Shown in pieces: positions 7,679 to 16,532 of a stretch of DNA of 40,456 nt. The DNA comes from Pseudomonas sp. Fl4BN1. GTDB taxonomy: Bacteria; Pseudomonadota; Gammaproteobacteria; Pseudomonadales; Pseudomonadaceae. The notes beneath the pieces were generated by a model. It made no database searches. It saw only the letters and a list, made by a program, of their open reading frames with translations, and was not told the DNA's origin. Numbering within the stretch: the stretch's first letter is position 1; each line of letters begins with the position of its first letter. A program made the position numbers and the translations under genes. The stretch is taken from assembly GCF_009908285.1 (NCBI RefSeq), contig NZ_JAAARM010000047.1, forward strand, positions 1 to 40,456, written 5' to 3'.

Positions 7679-8602
7679 ATGAAAGCGCCCCGCGTGACCC
7701 TGGATCAATGGCGCACCTTGCAGGCCGTGGTCGACCACGGCGGCTTCGCCCAGGCCGCTGAAGCCCTGCACCGCTCGCAATCCTCGGTCAGCTACACCGT
7801 GGCGCGCATGCAGGACCAGCTCGGCGTGCCGCTGCTGCGTATCGACGGCCGCAAGGCCGTGCTCACCGAGGCCGGCGGCGTGTTGCTGCGCCGCTCCCGG
7901 CAACTGGTCAAGCAGGCCAGCCAGCTGGAAGACCTGGCCCACCATATGGAGCAAGGCTGGGAAGCCGAAGTGCGCCTGGTAGTGGACGCCGCCTACCCCA
8001 ACGCGCGCCTGGTGCGGGCCCTGACCGCTTTCATGCCGCAAAGCCGTGGCTGCCGCGTACGCCTGCGCGAAGAAGTGTTGTCCGGGGTCGAGGAAGTGCT
8101 GCTCGAAGGCGTCGCCGACCTGGCCATCAGTGGTTTCAACATTCCCGGCTACCTGGGCACCGAGATGAGTGCGGTGGAGTTCGTCGCCGTGGCTCACCCC
8201 GAACACGCCCTGCACCGCCTGCAGCGGGAACTGCATTTCCAGGACCTGGAAAGCCAGCTGCAAGTGGTGATCCGCGACTCCGGTCGCCAGCAGCCGCGCG
8301 ACGTCGGCTGGCTCGGCGCCGAACAACGCTGGACCGTCGGCAGCCTGGCCACCGCCGCCAGCTTCGTCAGCAGCGGCCTGGGCTTCGCCTGGCTGCCGCG
8401 GCACCTGATCGAGCGGGAGTTGCGCGAAGGCCTGCTCAAGGTACTGCCCCTGGACCAGGGCGGCAGTCGCCACCCGACTTTCTTCCTCTATTCCAACAAG
8501 GACAAACCCCTGGGCCCGGCGACGCAGATCCTCGTGGAACTGCTGCGCACCTTCGACACCGCGCCCCTGGATGCGCCCTTTGCCGCCCCCGAGCAAGCCT
8601 GA
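7679..8602 (+). CDS. LysR-family transcriptional regulator
   Basis: A 307-aa regulator. The N-terminal winged helix-turn-helix spans about residues 7-66 (LDQWRTLQAVVDHGGFAQAAEALHRSQSSVSYTVARMQDQLGVPLL), followed by the linker helix and a two-lobed effector-binding domain. GAGGAG lies seven bases upstream of the ATG. It is divergent from the small exported gene and lies close to azoR, whose expression it may govern. LysR regulators near quinone or azo reductases often respond to electrophiles, but the ligand here is unknown. The C-terminal tail is Ala/Pro-rich. Confidence 0.92.
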   Translation: MKAPRVTLDQWRTLQAVVDHGGFAQAAEALHRSQSSVSYTVARMQDQLGVPLLRIDGRKAVLTEAGGVLLRRSRQLVKQASQLEDLAHHMEQGWEAEVRLVVDAAYPNARLVRALTAFMPQSRGCRVRLREEVLSGVEEVLLEGVADLAISGFNIPGYLGTEMSAVEFVAVAHPEHALHRLQRELHFQDLESQLQVVIRDSGRQQPRDVGWLGAEQRWTVGSLATAASFVSSGLGFAWLPRHLIERELREGLLKVLPLDQGGSRHPTFFLYSNKDKPLGPATQILVELLRTFDTAPLDAPFAAPEQA

Positions 8603-8632
8603 TTTCCCAACCACCAGAACAGGAGTTCTGCC

Positions 8633-9436
8633 ATGGCGTATTTCGAGCATGAAGGTTGCACTTTGCACTACGAGGAATATGGCCGGGGGGACCCCCTGCT
8701 GCTGGTTCACGGCCTGGGCTCGAGCGCCCTGGACTGGGAGAAACAGATCCCCGAGCTGGCGCTGCGATATCGGCTGATCATCCCGGACATTCGTGGCCAC
8801 GGCCGCTCCGACAAGCCCCGGGAGCGCTATAGCATCAAGGGCTTCAGCGCCGACCTGATAGCCTTGATCGAACACCTGAACCTTGGGCCCGCGCATTTTG
8901 TCGGGCTGTCCATGGGCGGCATGATCGGCTTCCAGCTGGCGGTGGATCAGCCGCAGTTGCTGAAAAGCCTGTGCATCGTCAACAGCGCGCCCGAGGTCAA
9001 GGTACGCAGTGCCAATGACTACTGGCAGTGGTTCAAGCGCTGGAGCCTGACCCGCCTGCTCAGCCTGGCCACCATTGGCAAGGCCCTGGGCGACCGGCTG
9101 TTTCCCAAGCCGGAGCAGGCAGAGCTGCGGCAGAAGATGGCCGAACGCTGGGCAAAAAACGACAAACGTGCTTATCTCGCCAGCTTCGACGCCATCGTTG
9201 GCTGGGGGGTTCAGGAACGTCTGGGCCGTATCACCTGTCCAACCCTGGTGGTCAGCGCCGACCGCGACTACACGCCAGTGGCGGTCAAAGAGGCTTACGT
9301 AAAACTGTTGCCGGACGCACGGCTGGTGGTGATCGAGGATTCCCGACACGCCACGCCACTGGACCAGCCGCAGCGCTTCAACCAAACCCTGCTCGAATTC
9401 ATAACCACAGTCGACACCACCACCCAGGATCACTGA
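8633..9436 (+). CDS. Alpha/beta hydrolase
   Basis: A 267-aa cytoplasmic hydrolase of the 3-oxoadipate enol-lactonase-like group. I see the oxyanion region HGLGSSALDWEKQI, the nucleophile elbow GLSMGG (serine near residue 93), the acid in SADRDYTPV (near 215) and the catalytic histidine in SRHATPLDQP (near 241). The lid is short. AGGAG lies eight bases upstream of the ATG. It starts 30 bases after the LysR gene and ends three bases before ppiA, so it is probably co-transcribed with ppiA. No pathway genes are adjacent, so the substrate is open; an esterase role is as likely as a lactonase one. Confidence 0.88.
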   Translation: MAYFEHEGCTLHYEEYGRGDPLLLVHGLGSSALDWEKQIPELALRYRLIIPDIRGHGRSDKPRERYSIKGFSADLIALIEHLNLGPAHFVGLSMGGMIGFQLAVDQPQLLKSLCIVNSAPEVKVRSANDYWQWFKRWSLTRLLSLATIGKALGDRLFPKPEQAELRQKMAERWAKNDKRAYLASFDAIVGWGVQERLGRITCPTLVVSADRDYTPVAVKEAYVKLLPDARLVVIEDSRHATPLDQPQRFNQTLLEFITTVDTTTQDH

Positions 9437-9439
9437 CCC

Positions 9440-10003
9440 ATGCTGAAAAAAATCGCCCTCGTCGCCGGCTCCGTGCTGTTCGCTGCCAACCTGATGGCCG
9501 CACAACCGGCCAAGGCGCCTCACGTCCTGCTGGACACCAGCTTCGGCAAGATCGAAGTGGAACTGGATCCGGTCAAGGCACCGATCTCCAGCAAGAACTT
9601 CCTCGACTACGTCGACAGCGGCTTCTACACCAACACCATCTTCCATCGGGTGATCCCGGGGTTCATGGTCCAGGGTGGTGGTTTCACCGCGCAGATGACG
9701 CAGAAGGACACCCGCGACCCGATCAAGAACGAAGCGTCCAACGGCCTGCATAACGTGCGCGGCACCCTGTCCATGGCCCGTACCTCGAACCCCAACTCGG
9801 CCACCAGCCAGTTCTTCATCAACGTCGCCGACAACGCCTTCCTCGACCCGGGCCGCGATGCCGGCTACGCGGTGTTCGCCAAGGTAGTGAGCGGCATGGA
9901 CGTGGTGGACCAGATCGTCAATTCCCAGACCACCACCAAGCAAGGCATGCAGAACGTGCCGATCGACCCGGTGCTGATCAAGTCGGCCAAGCGCATCGAC
10001 TGA
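9440..10003 (+). CDS. ppiA: Periplasmic peptidyl-prolyl cis-trans isomerase (cyclophilin)
   Basis: A 187-aa cyclophilin with a signal peptide (MLKKIALVAGSVLFAANLMA, cleavage near residue 20), so it acts in the periplasm on folding outer-membrane and secreted proteins. Conserved active-site strings are FHRVIPGFMVQGGG (near 70), GTLSMART (near 110) and NSATSQFFINV (near 122). The length matches PpiA of E. coli (190 aa). Its ATG follows the hydrolase stop codon by three bases, and its AGGA lies inside the hydrolase gene, consistent with coupled translation. Confidence 0.9.
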   Translation: MLKKIALVAGSVLFAANLMAAQPAKAPHVLLDTSFGKIEVELDPVKAPISSKNFLDYVDSGFYTNTIFHRVIPGFMVQGGGFTAQMTQKDTRDPIKNEASNGLHNVRGTLSMARTSNPNSATSQFFINVADNAFLDPGRDAGYAVFAKVVSGMDVVDQIVNSQTTTKQGMQNVPIDPVLIKSAKRID

Positions 10004-10060
10004 ATCCAGCGGCCTGTCCCGGCGGCGGCGCCTACCCGGCGCCCCGTCCGTTTTCTGAAC

Positions 10061-10094
10061 AGGAGAGCCCGTACCACGGGCTGCAGCCCCCATG
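10061..10094 (+). promoter_or_regulatory. Ribosome binding site with a hairpin in the spacer
   Basis: AGGAG (10061-10065) is followed directly by AGCCCGT-ACC-ACGGGCT (a perfect 7-bp stem, 10066-10082), then nine bases to the ATG at 10092. Linear spacing is 26 bases, too far for normal initiation; folding the hairpin out would leave nine, which is near optimal. No other start codon in frame fits better. Confidence 0.6.
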
Positions 10095-11924
10095 CTCTAT
10101 CGTCGTTTTGAACAACTGATCGACATCTTCCGCGACGCCCCCAGCGCCACCCCGCCCAATCGGGTACTGCCCTTCTACCTCCACTACATCAAGCAAGTCT
10201 GGCCGAGCTTCGTCGCCTTGTTGGTGGTGGGCCTGTTCGTGGCCCTGATCGAGGTGTCGCTGTTCAGTTACCTGAGCACCATCATCGACCTGGCCCAAGG
10301 CACGCCCAACGCCCAGGTGTTCAGCGAGCACGGCCTGGAACTGGCGTGGATGGCCGTGGTGGCATTGCTGTTCCGGCCACTGATGGTGGGCCTGCACGAC
10401 CTGCTGATGCACCAGACCATCAACCCCGGCATGACCAGCCTGATCCGCTGGCAGAACCACAGCTACGTGCTGCGCCAGAGCCTGAATTTCTTCCAGAACG
10501 ACTTCGCCGGGCGCATCGCCCAGCGCATCATGCAGACCGGTTACTCGCTGCAGGATTCCTCGGTACAGGTGATCGACGCCCTGTGGCACGTGACCATCTA
10601 CGCCATCGGCTCGCTGATCCTGTTCGCCGATGCCGACTGGCGCCTGATGATCCCCCTGCTCCTCTGGATCGCCGGCTTCATCGGCGCCATGCGCTTTTTT
10701 GTCCCGCGTATCCAGAAGCGCTCGGTGGACGCCTCCGACGCCCGTTCCAAGCTCATGGGCCGGATCGTCGACGGCTACACCAACATCACCACCCTGAAGC
10801 TCTTCGCCCACACCCATTTCGAACAGAGCTACGCCCGCGAAGCCATCGCCGAGCAGACCGAGAAAAGCCAGCTGGCAGGCCGGGTGGTCACCGCCATGGA
10901 CGTGACCATCACCAGCCTCAACGGTCTGCTGATCGTCAGCACCACCGGCCTGGCCCTGTGGCTGTGGAGCCAGTCGCTGATCAGTGCCGGCGCCATCGCC
11001 CTGGCCACCGGCCTGGTGATCCGCATCGTCAACATGTCCGGCTGGATCATGTGGGTGATCAACGGCATCTTCGAAAACATCGGCATGGTCGAGGATGGCC
11101 TGAAGACCATCGCCCAGCCGCTGCAACTCACCGACCGCGAGCAAGCGCCGAAGCTTACGGTGAGCGAGGGCGGCGTGCGTTTCGAGCACGTTGAGTTCCA
11201 CTATGGCCAGGCCAACAAGGTCATCAGCGACCTCAACCTGGACATCCGTCCCGGGGAGAAGATCGGCCTGATCGGCCCGTCCGGGGCCGGCAAGTCGACC
11301 CTGGTCAACCTGCTGCTGCGGCTCTATGACCTGCAGGGCGGGAAGATCCTGATCGACGGCCAGAACATCGCCGAAGTGAGCCAGGAAAGCCTGCGCGAAC
11401 GCATCGGCATGATCACCCAGGACACCTCGCTGCTGCACCGCTCGATCCGTGACAACCTGCTCTACGGCCGGCCCGATGCCAGCGACGAGGAGCTCTGGGA
11501 AGCCGTGCGCAAGGCCCGCGCCGACGAGTTCATCCCGCAGTTGTCCGACGCCGAGGGCCGCACCGGCTTCGATGCCCACGTCGGCGAGCGCGGGGTCAAG
11601 CTGTCCGGTGGTCAGCGCCAGCGCATCGCCATTGCCCGGGTGCTGCTCAAGGACGCGCCGATCCTGATCATGGACGAGGCCACCTCGGCCCTGGACTCAG
11701 AAGTCGAAGCAGCGATCCAGGAAAGCCTGGAGACCCTGATGCAGGGCAAGACCGTGATTGCCATTGCCCACCGCCTCTCGACCATCGCCCGCATGGACCG
11801 CCTGGTGGTCCTTGAGCATGGTCGCATTGCCGAGACCGGCACCCACGCCGAACTGCTGGCCCATGGCGGGCTGTACGCACGACTGTGGCAGCACCAGACC
11901 GGGGGGTTCGTCGGCATCGACTGA
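10092..11924 (+). CDS. ABC transporter, fused permease and ATPase (exporter type)
   Basis: A 610-aa half-transporter expected to work as a homodimer in the inner membrane. Six hydrophobic helices fill about residues 35-330; the nucleotide-binding domain follows, with Walker A GPSGAGKST near 394, Q-loop ITQDTS, signature LSGGQRQR near 504, Walker B ILIMDEATSALD near 522 and the switch histidine in AIAHRLST. The layout is that of MsbA-like and multidrug or lipid exporters. The substrate cannot be inferred from the neighbours. Translation starts behind the hairpin-spaced ribosome binding site described separately. A terminator closes the unit about 170 bases after the stop codon. Confidence 0.92.
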   Translation: MLYRRFEQLIDIFRDAPSATPPNRVLPFYLHYIKQVWPSFVALLVVGLFVALIEVSLFSYLSTIIDLAQGTPNAQVFSEHGLELAWMAVVALLFRPLMVGLHDLLMHQTINPGMTSLIRWQNHSYVLRQSLNFFQNDFAGRIAQRIMQTGYSLQDSSVQVIDALWHVTIYAIGSLILFADADWRLMIPLLLWIAGFIGAMRFFVPRIQKRSVDASDARSKLMGRIVDGYTNITTLKLFAHTHFEQSYAREAIAEQTEKSQLAGRVVTAMDVTITSLNGLLIVSTTGLALWLWSQSLISAGAIALATGLVIRIVNMSGWIMWVINGIFENIGMVEDGLKTIAQPLQLTDREQAPKLTVSEGGVRFEHVEFHYGQANKVISDLNLDIRPGEKIGLIGPSGAGKSTLVNLLLRLYDLQGGKILIDGQNIAEVSQESLRERIGMITQDTSLLHRSIRDNLLYGRPDASDEELWEAVRKARADEFIPQLSDAEGRTGFDAHVGERGVKLSGGQRQRIAIARVLLKDAPILIMDEATSALDSEVEAAIQESLETLMQGKTVIAIAHRLSTIARMDRLVVLEHGRIAETGTHAELLAHGGLYARLWQHQTGGFVGID

Positions 11925-12093
11925 TCCGGCACCTGCCGTGCAGTTGTTGCCCAAGGCGGCGCCGGGGCCGAAAAACCCGGCGCTCCGGTCCTGCAGAGAA
12001 ACCGCCAAGCGCCAGGGCAAGTCCTGCCGCCTCGATCACTGCCGGCGACAGTCACTAGCAAGCAGCGGTGCCAGCGAAATACCGCGATAAAAA

Positions 12094-12133
12094 CGCCAGA
12101 GCTCCTGGTCCAGGGAGCCCTGGCGTTTTTTTT
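12094..12133 (+). terminator. Intrinsic terminator of the ABC exporter unit
   Basis: CGCCAG (12094-12099) pairs with CTGGCG (12120-12125), the stem continues inward as GCTCC/GGAGC, and eight T residues follow. It is the only T-tailed hairpin between the exporter and aqpZ. Confidence 0.85.
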
Positions 12134-12231
12134 GCTGCCTCTGGAATTGCGCCAAAAGCCTGCTGTACTGAGCCTAGGTTCCGGGGCGGAATCTGTAGTT
12201 GACCCGAGGGATGCATAACCGCGGTATCGCG

Positions 12232-12251
12232 TTGATAGGTTGACCTATCAA
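12232..12251 (+). promoter_or_regulatory. Perfect 20-bp inverted repeat touching the aqpZ Shine-Dalgarno
   Basis: TTGATAGGT-TG-ACCTATCAA is a perfect 9-bp inverted repeat. Its last two bases are the start of the AAGGA that precedes the aqpZ ATG. It could be a DNA operator or an RNA hairpin that limits ribosome access; the two-base loop favours the operator reading. Confidence 0.5.
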
Positions 12252-12261
12252 GGACTCATCC

Positions 12262-12960
12262 ATGTCTTTGTTCAAACGTTCTGTCACTGAGTTGCTCGGT
12301 ACGTTCTGGCTGGTCTTGGGCGGTTGCGGCAGCGCCGTGCTCGCAGCGGCATTCCCCAACGTCGGCATCGGTTTGCTCGGAGTCGCCCTGGCGTTCGGCC
12401 TGACAGTGCTGACCATGGCCTTCGCCATCGGCCATATTTCCGGTTGCCACTTGAACCCCGCCGTGTCCGTGGGGCTGGTAGTGGGTGGACGCTTTCCAGC
12501 CAGGGAGCTGCCCGCCTATGTAGTCGCGCAAGTCCTCGGCGGAGTGATCGCCGCAGCCCTGCTGTACTTCATCGCCAGCGGCAAGCCCGGCTTCGAACTG
12601 GCTTCGGGGCTGGCCTCCAACGGCTATGGCGAACACTCCCCCGGCGGCTATTCGATGGCTGCGGGGTTTGTCTGTGAACTGGTGATGACCGGGATGTTCG
12701 TGGTGATCATTCTCGGCGCCACCGACAAGCGCGCCCCGGCAGGGCTGGCACCAATCGCCATCGGCCTGGCCCTGACCCTGATCCACCTGATCTCGATCCC
12801 GGTGACCAACACTTCGGTCAACCCGGCCCGCAGCACCGGCCCGGCGTTGATTGTCGGCGGCTGGGCCCTGCAGCAGCTGTGGATGTTCTGGCTGGCTCCG
12901 ATCCTCGGCGCGGTGATCGGTGGCGTGGTCTATCGCTGGCTGGGCAAGGAAGACAGCTGA
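12262..12960 (+). CDS. aqpZ: Aquaporin Z, water channel
   Basis: A 232-aa inner-membrane water channel with six helices and two half-helices. Both NPA boxes are present: NPAVSVG (residues 65-67) and NPARSTGPA (187-189, with Arg190 of the selectivity filter). His175 and Thr184 also match the narrow water-selective filter of E. coli AqpZ, so water rather than glycerol is the expected substrate. The length equals E. coli AqpZ (231 aa). AAGGA lies eight bases upstream of the ATG, directly after the inverted repeat. The stop codon is three bases from the stop of the convergent gene. Confidence 0.95.
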   Translation: MSLFKRSVTELLGTFWLVLGGCGSAVLAAAFPNVGIGLLGVALAFGLTVLTMAFAIGHISGCHLNPAVSVGLVVGGRFPARELPAYVVAQVLGGVIAAALLYFIASGKPGFELASGLASNGYGEHSPGGYSMAAGFVCELVMTGMFVVIILGATDKRAPAGLAPIAIGLALTLIHLISIPVTNTSVNPARSTGPALIVGGWALQQLWMFWLAPILGAVIGGVVYRWLGKEDS

Positions 12961-12963
12961 GAA

Positions 12964-14088
12964 TCAGGCCTGCCGATAGGGCAAGGCGTTCTTCGCCTCT
13001 TCGGCATAGGCCTGGACGCCCGCTCGCTCCTGCTGCAGGAAATCCTTCACCGCGGCGTTCAACCCGGGGTGGCGCAGGTAGTGCCAGGACCGCGTGAGCA
13101 CCGGTTCGAAGCCGCGGATCAGCTTGTGCTCGCCCTGGGCTCCTGCGTCAAAACGCTGCAGTCCCTGGGCGATCGCATACTCCATGCCCTGATAGAAGCA
13201 GGTCTCGAAATGCAGGCGGTCGAACTCCGCCAGACAGCCCCAATAACGACCATAGAAACTGTCTCCCCCCAACAGACTGAATGCCATCGCCACCGGCCGC
13301 CCGCCCTGCTTGGCCAGGACCACGCGAATCGCCTCGGGCATGCGTTCGGCCAGCAGGCTGAAGAAGGTTCGGGTCAGGTAGGGTGACTGGCGCCGCACCG
13401 CATAGGTATTGGCGTAGCAGGCGTAGACGAAATCCCACTGTGCCTCCTGCAGCTCATGGCCTTCGAACCACTGGAAATCAAAGCCCTGCCCCGCCACCTG
13501 CTCGCGCTCCTTGCGCATCTGCTTGCGCTTGCGCGAGCTCAAGGCGTCGAGGAAATCCTGAAAGTCCCGGTAGCCACGATTCTGCCAATGGAACTGGCAA
13601 CCCAAGCGTTGCAACCACCCCGGTTGCTGCGCCAGGGCCTGGTCGCTGAAGTCATCGGTGAAGTTGATATGGGCGCTGGAAAGACCTTCGATTTCCAGGT
13701 AGCCAGGCAGGCTTTTCAGCAGTTCGAGCGCGTCCGCCTGAGTCGCCGCCAATACCCGCGCACCACTTACCGGACTGAAGGGCACCGCTGTCAGCAACTT
13801 GGGGTAATAGTCGATCCCGGCCCGCTCGCAAGCCTCTGCCCAACCGTGATCAAAGACATATTCGCCATAGGAGTGCCACTTGCGGTAGCTGGGCAGGGCC
13901 GCCAGCAGACGGCCATCTTCCACGTGCAACAGGTGCTCGGCCTGCCAGCCGGAGCGAGGGCCGAGGCTGCCGCTGTCTTCCAGGGCACTGAGAAAAGCGT
14001 GACGCACGAAGGGTTGCCCGTCCTTGAGCAAGCCATCCCATTGCACGGGATCGACGGCGGACAGACTGTTCAAGGATTGCAGCGGCAT
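12964..14088 (-). CDS. COG3146-type putative N-acyltransferase (GNAT-like)
   Basis: A 374-aa cytoplasmic protein that I place in the COG3146/DUF482 family, related to GNAT and FemAB folds. Supporting strings are HAFLSALEDSGSLGPRSGWQ near the N-terminus, SSAHINFTDD near residue 140, RKRKQMRKEREQV near 185, and FYGRYWGCLAEFDRLHFETCFYQGMEYAI near 275, all typical of this family in gamma-proteobacteria. The acyl donor and acceptor are not known. The ATG at 14088 has GGGGA five bases upstream. It runs convergent to aqpZ with a three-base gap and no terminator, so the two 3' ends probably overlap as transcripts. Confidence 0.82.
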   Translation of the reverse strand: MPLQSLNSLSAVDPVQWDGLLKDGQPFVRHAFLSALEDSGSLGPRSGWQAEHLLHVEDGRLLAALPSYRKWHSYGEYVFDHGWAEACERAGIDYYPKLLTAVPFSPVSGARVLAATQADALELLKSLPGYLEIEGLSSAHINFTDDFSDQALAQQPGWLQRLGCQFHWQNRGYRDFQDFLDALSSRKRKQMRKEREQVAGQGFDFQWFEGHELQEAQWDFVYACYANTYAVRRQSPYLTRTFFSLLAERMPEAIRVVLAKQGGRPVAMAFSLLGGDSFYGRYWGCLAEFDRLHFETCFYQGMEYAIAQGLQRFDAGAQGEHKLIRGFEPVLTRSWHYLRHPGLNAAVKDFLQQERAGVQAYAEEAKNALPYRQA

Positions 14089-14174
14089 CGGGGTCCCCGG
14101 AATTCAGATCGAACAACCCGGCGAGTATCCCCCATCACCGGGCTCACCGAAACAGCCAGGCCCCTGCAACGCGG

Positions 14175-15074
14175 TCAACGCCCCAGATGCTCCGCCAGAA
14201 AGTCGATGAACACCCGCGACTTGCGTGGCAGGTGGGCAGTGTTGGGAAACAGCACATGCACCGGCTGCGTCGCCAGGCGGTACTCCGGCAGTACCCGCAC
14301 CAGGCGCCCGTTGGCCAGGTCATCAAGGACCACCCATTCCGGCAGCACCGCCAGCCCCAGGCCGGCCACTGCCAGGGCGCGAATCGCCGTTGCCGAGTTC
14401 GACTCGTGCCCGGGGTTGACCCGTACCTCCACCTCGCCCCGGCGTGGATGACTGAACGTCCAGCTGGCTGGCCCCGCCAGATTGCTGTTGCCAATCCACG
14501 GCAGCTCACCGAGGTCTTCGGGCTGAGCCGGAGTACCGCCCTCGAACACCCCCGGGCTGGCCACCAGGGTGATCGCATAATCTGCCAGCTTGCGGCCCTT
14601 GAACCCCGAGTCCGGCAGATGCCCGAGGCGGATTACCAGGTCGAGTTTTTCCGCCACCAGGTCATTCAACGACGAATTGAAGTGGTAACTCAGGCGCACC
14701 TCGGGGTAACGCGCAGTGAACAACGGCAGGATCGGCAGGATGAAGGTCTCCGCATATTCCGCCGTGGAGCTGATGCGCAGCTTGCCCGTTACGCGGTTGC
14801 GCCCGTGCAGCACATTGTCAAAAGCCGTGTCGATATTGGCGACAATCCCCTTGAATTCATCATAGAGATCCTGGCCGGTTTCAGTCAGCGCGACATGCCG
14901 CGTGGTACGGATCAGCAAGGTCGTCGCCAACGCTTGCTCCAGTGCCTTGATATGCAAGCTGGCCATGGCCTTGCTGATACCCAGATACTGCGCGGCGCGG
15001 GTGTAGGAGGCAAAATCCACCACCGCGAGAAAGGTCTGAACCCGGTGCAACTGGCCGTGCAAAGCTTCGCTCAC
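14175..15074 (-). CDS. LysR-family transcriptional regulator
   Basis: A 299-aa regulator of the CrgA/DmlR-like group: HTH at residues 10-60 (VQTFLAVVDFASYTRAAQYLGISKAMASLHIKALEQAL), then an effector-binding domain. I chose the GTG at 15074 because AAGGA lies nine bases before it; the TTG at 15080 would leave only three. It is divergent from the DHA2-type MFS gene across 90 bases, so it most likely controls that gene and itself. The ligand is unknown. Confidence 0.9.
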   Translation of the reverse strand: MSEALHGQLHRVQTFLAVVDFASYTRAAQYLGISKAMASLHIKALEQALATTLLIRTTRHVALTETGQDLYDEFKGIVANIDTAFDNVLHGRNRVTGKLRISSTAEYAETFILPILPLFTARYPEVRLSYHFNSSLNDLVAEKLDLVIRLGHLPDSGFKGRKLADYAITLVASPGVFEGGTPAQPEDLGELPWIGNSNLAGPASWTFSHPRRGEVEVRVNPGHESNSATAIRALAVAGLGLAVLPEWVVLDDLANGRLVRVLPEYRLATQPVHVLFPNTAHLPRKSRVFIDFLAEHLGR

Positions 15075-15164
15075 TGTCAAATATCCTTAAACAATGAGTC
15101 AAGTATAGGCGCCTCGACAGCCACACCCCAAGCTCCCTAAGCTGCGCGCAAAAAGGGGGACGGC

Positions 15165-16532
15165 ATGACCTATAGATACAAAGTGGCGGTGGTATTCCTC
15201 CTCGGGTTCTTTATCGACTGCGTGAACATCTTCATGTCGGCTGTGGCCATGCCCAGCATTGCTGCCCAGCTGCAGGTGTCCAGCGCCGCCGTGGCCTGGG
15301 TCGCCAATGCCTACATCCTCGGCCTGACCCTGGTGATTCCCATCAGCACCTGGCTGGCGGGACGTTTCGGCAATCGGCAAATCCTCTGCGCCTCGATGCT
15401 GCTGTTCAGCCTCGCAGCCTTGCTCTGCGGACTGGCCGATGGCTTCCTGTCATTGGTGTTCTGGCGACTGGTCCAGGGCATGGCCGGCGGCCTGCTGATT
15501 CCCTTGGGACAGGCGCTGACCTTCAACCTGTTCCAGGGCGCGCAACGGGCCAGGATCTCGACCCTGGTCATGGCGGTGGCGCTGCTGGCCCCGGCCCTGT
15601 CGCCGGCCCTGGGCGGGGCGATTGTCGACCACAGTTCATGGCACTGGGTGTTCCTTGCCAGCCTGCCGCTGTCACTGCTGGCGGCATTGTTGTCCTGGTG
15701 CTGGATCAAGGCTGAACGCAACACGCCGCCGCCCCGCCCGGACCTGCGCGGCCTGCTGTTGCTGAGCGCGACCCTGGGCTCCCTGCTGCTGTGCATGTCG
15801 CTGTATGGCAGCGGTTATCCGCCGTACCAGGCCTTGCTGTGCCTGGCCACAGGCCTGTTGTTCGCCGTGCTGTACCGGCGTCACTGCCGAGGTTGCGAAC
15901 AGCCCATCGTCGACCTGCAACTGCTGAAAAATCCCCGTCTCGGCCTGTCGGTCGGGATCTATTACGCGATTCCCGGGATCTTCACCGGGGTCAACCTGCT
16001 GAGCCTGTTCTTCCTCCAGGACAGCCTGCACCTGAGCGCCCAACACAGCGGCATGTTCATGCTGCTGTACGCGGCCGGCGCCCTGCTGGCGATGCTCGCC
16101 TGCGGCCGCTACTACAACCGCCTTGGCGCGGCGCGCCTGTTCGCCATCGCCCTGGTGCTGCACAGCCTGGGCATTGCCGCCTTGTGCGGGGTCGACTCGA
16201 CGTCCGACCTGCCACTGATACTGCTCGCCTACACCTTGATGGGCCTGGGTGGTGGCGCCGGCGCCAATACTGCACAGACCACTGCCCTGCTGGACTTCGC
16301 AGGCACTGATACGCACAAGGCCAGCGTGATCTGGAACATCAACCGGCAGATGGCGTTCAGCCTCGGCGCGGCCTTGCTGTTGATGATCTACAACCTGCTG
16401 CTCAGATTCCTCGAAGTCATACCGGCCTATCACCTGAGCGTGCTCCTGGCCGCCCTGGCCGGACTGATGCCGCTCCTGAGCCTGAACCGACTCAACCCAC
16501 CCAAGGACTCCCATGCCCCACTCGATCATTAA
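15165..16532 (+). CDS. MFS transporter, DHA2 (EmrB/QacA-like) family
   Basis: A 455-aa drug:proton antiporter-like protein with about 14 hydrophobic segments, starting YKVAVVFLLGFFIDCVNIFM. The motif WLAGRFGNRQI (loop 2-3) and MAVALLAPALSPALGGAIVD (motif C, helix 5) mark a drug-export type MFS protein. AGGGGG lies about six bases upstream of the ATG. The gene overlaps the next one by 20 bases. Divergence from a LysR gene suggests inducible export of a toxic small molecule; no membrane-fusion partner is present. Confidence 0.9.
   Translation: MTYRYKVAVVFLLGFFIDCVNIFMSAVAMPSIAAQLQVSSAAVAWVANAYILGLTLVIPISTWLAGRFGNRQILCASMLLFSLAALLCGLADGFLSLVFWRLVQGMAGGLLIPLGQALTFNLFQGAQRARISTLVMAVALLAPALSPALGGAIVDHSSWHWVFLASLPLSLLAALLSWCWIKAERNTPPPRPDLRGLLLLSATLGSLLLCMSLYGSGYPPYQALLCLATGLLFAVLYRRHCRGCEQPIVDLQLLKNPRLGLSVGIYYAIPGIFTGVNLLSLFFLQDSLHLSAQHSGMFMLLYAAGALLAMLACGRYYNRLGAARLFAIALVLHSLGIAALCGVDSTSDLPLILLAYTLMGLGGGAGANTAQTTALLDFAGTDTHKASVIWNINRQMAFSLGAALLLMIYNLLLRFLEVIPAYHLSVLLAALAGLMPLLSLNRLNPPKDSHAPLDH

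Larger units (their letters stand above)
11925..12261. other. Intergenic region between the ABC exporter and aqpZ
   Basis: No gene is seen in these 337 bases. They contain a GC-rich inverted repeat (GCGCCGGG / CCCGGCGC, 11959-11966 and 11976-11983) without a T run, the terminator at 12094-12133, a possible -35 TTGACC near 12200 with no clear -10, and the inverted repeat that touches the aqpZ ribosome binding site. Confidence 0.6.

Noticed and set aside
7658..10093. 811-aa leftward open frame
   Set aside because: Antisense to the LysR, hydrolase and cyclophilin genes, which all have clear motifs and ribosome binding sites; typical GC-rich shadow frame, low complexity.
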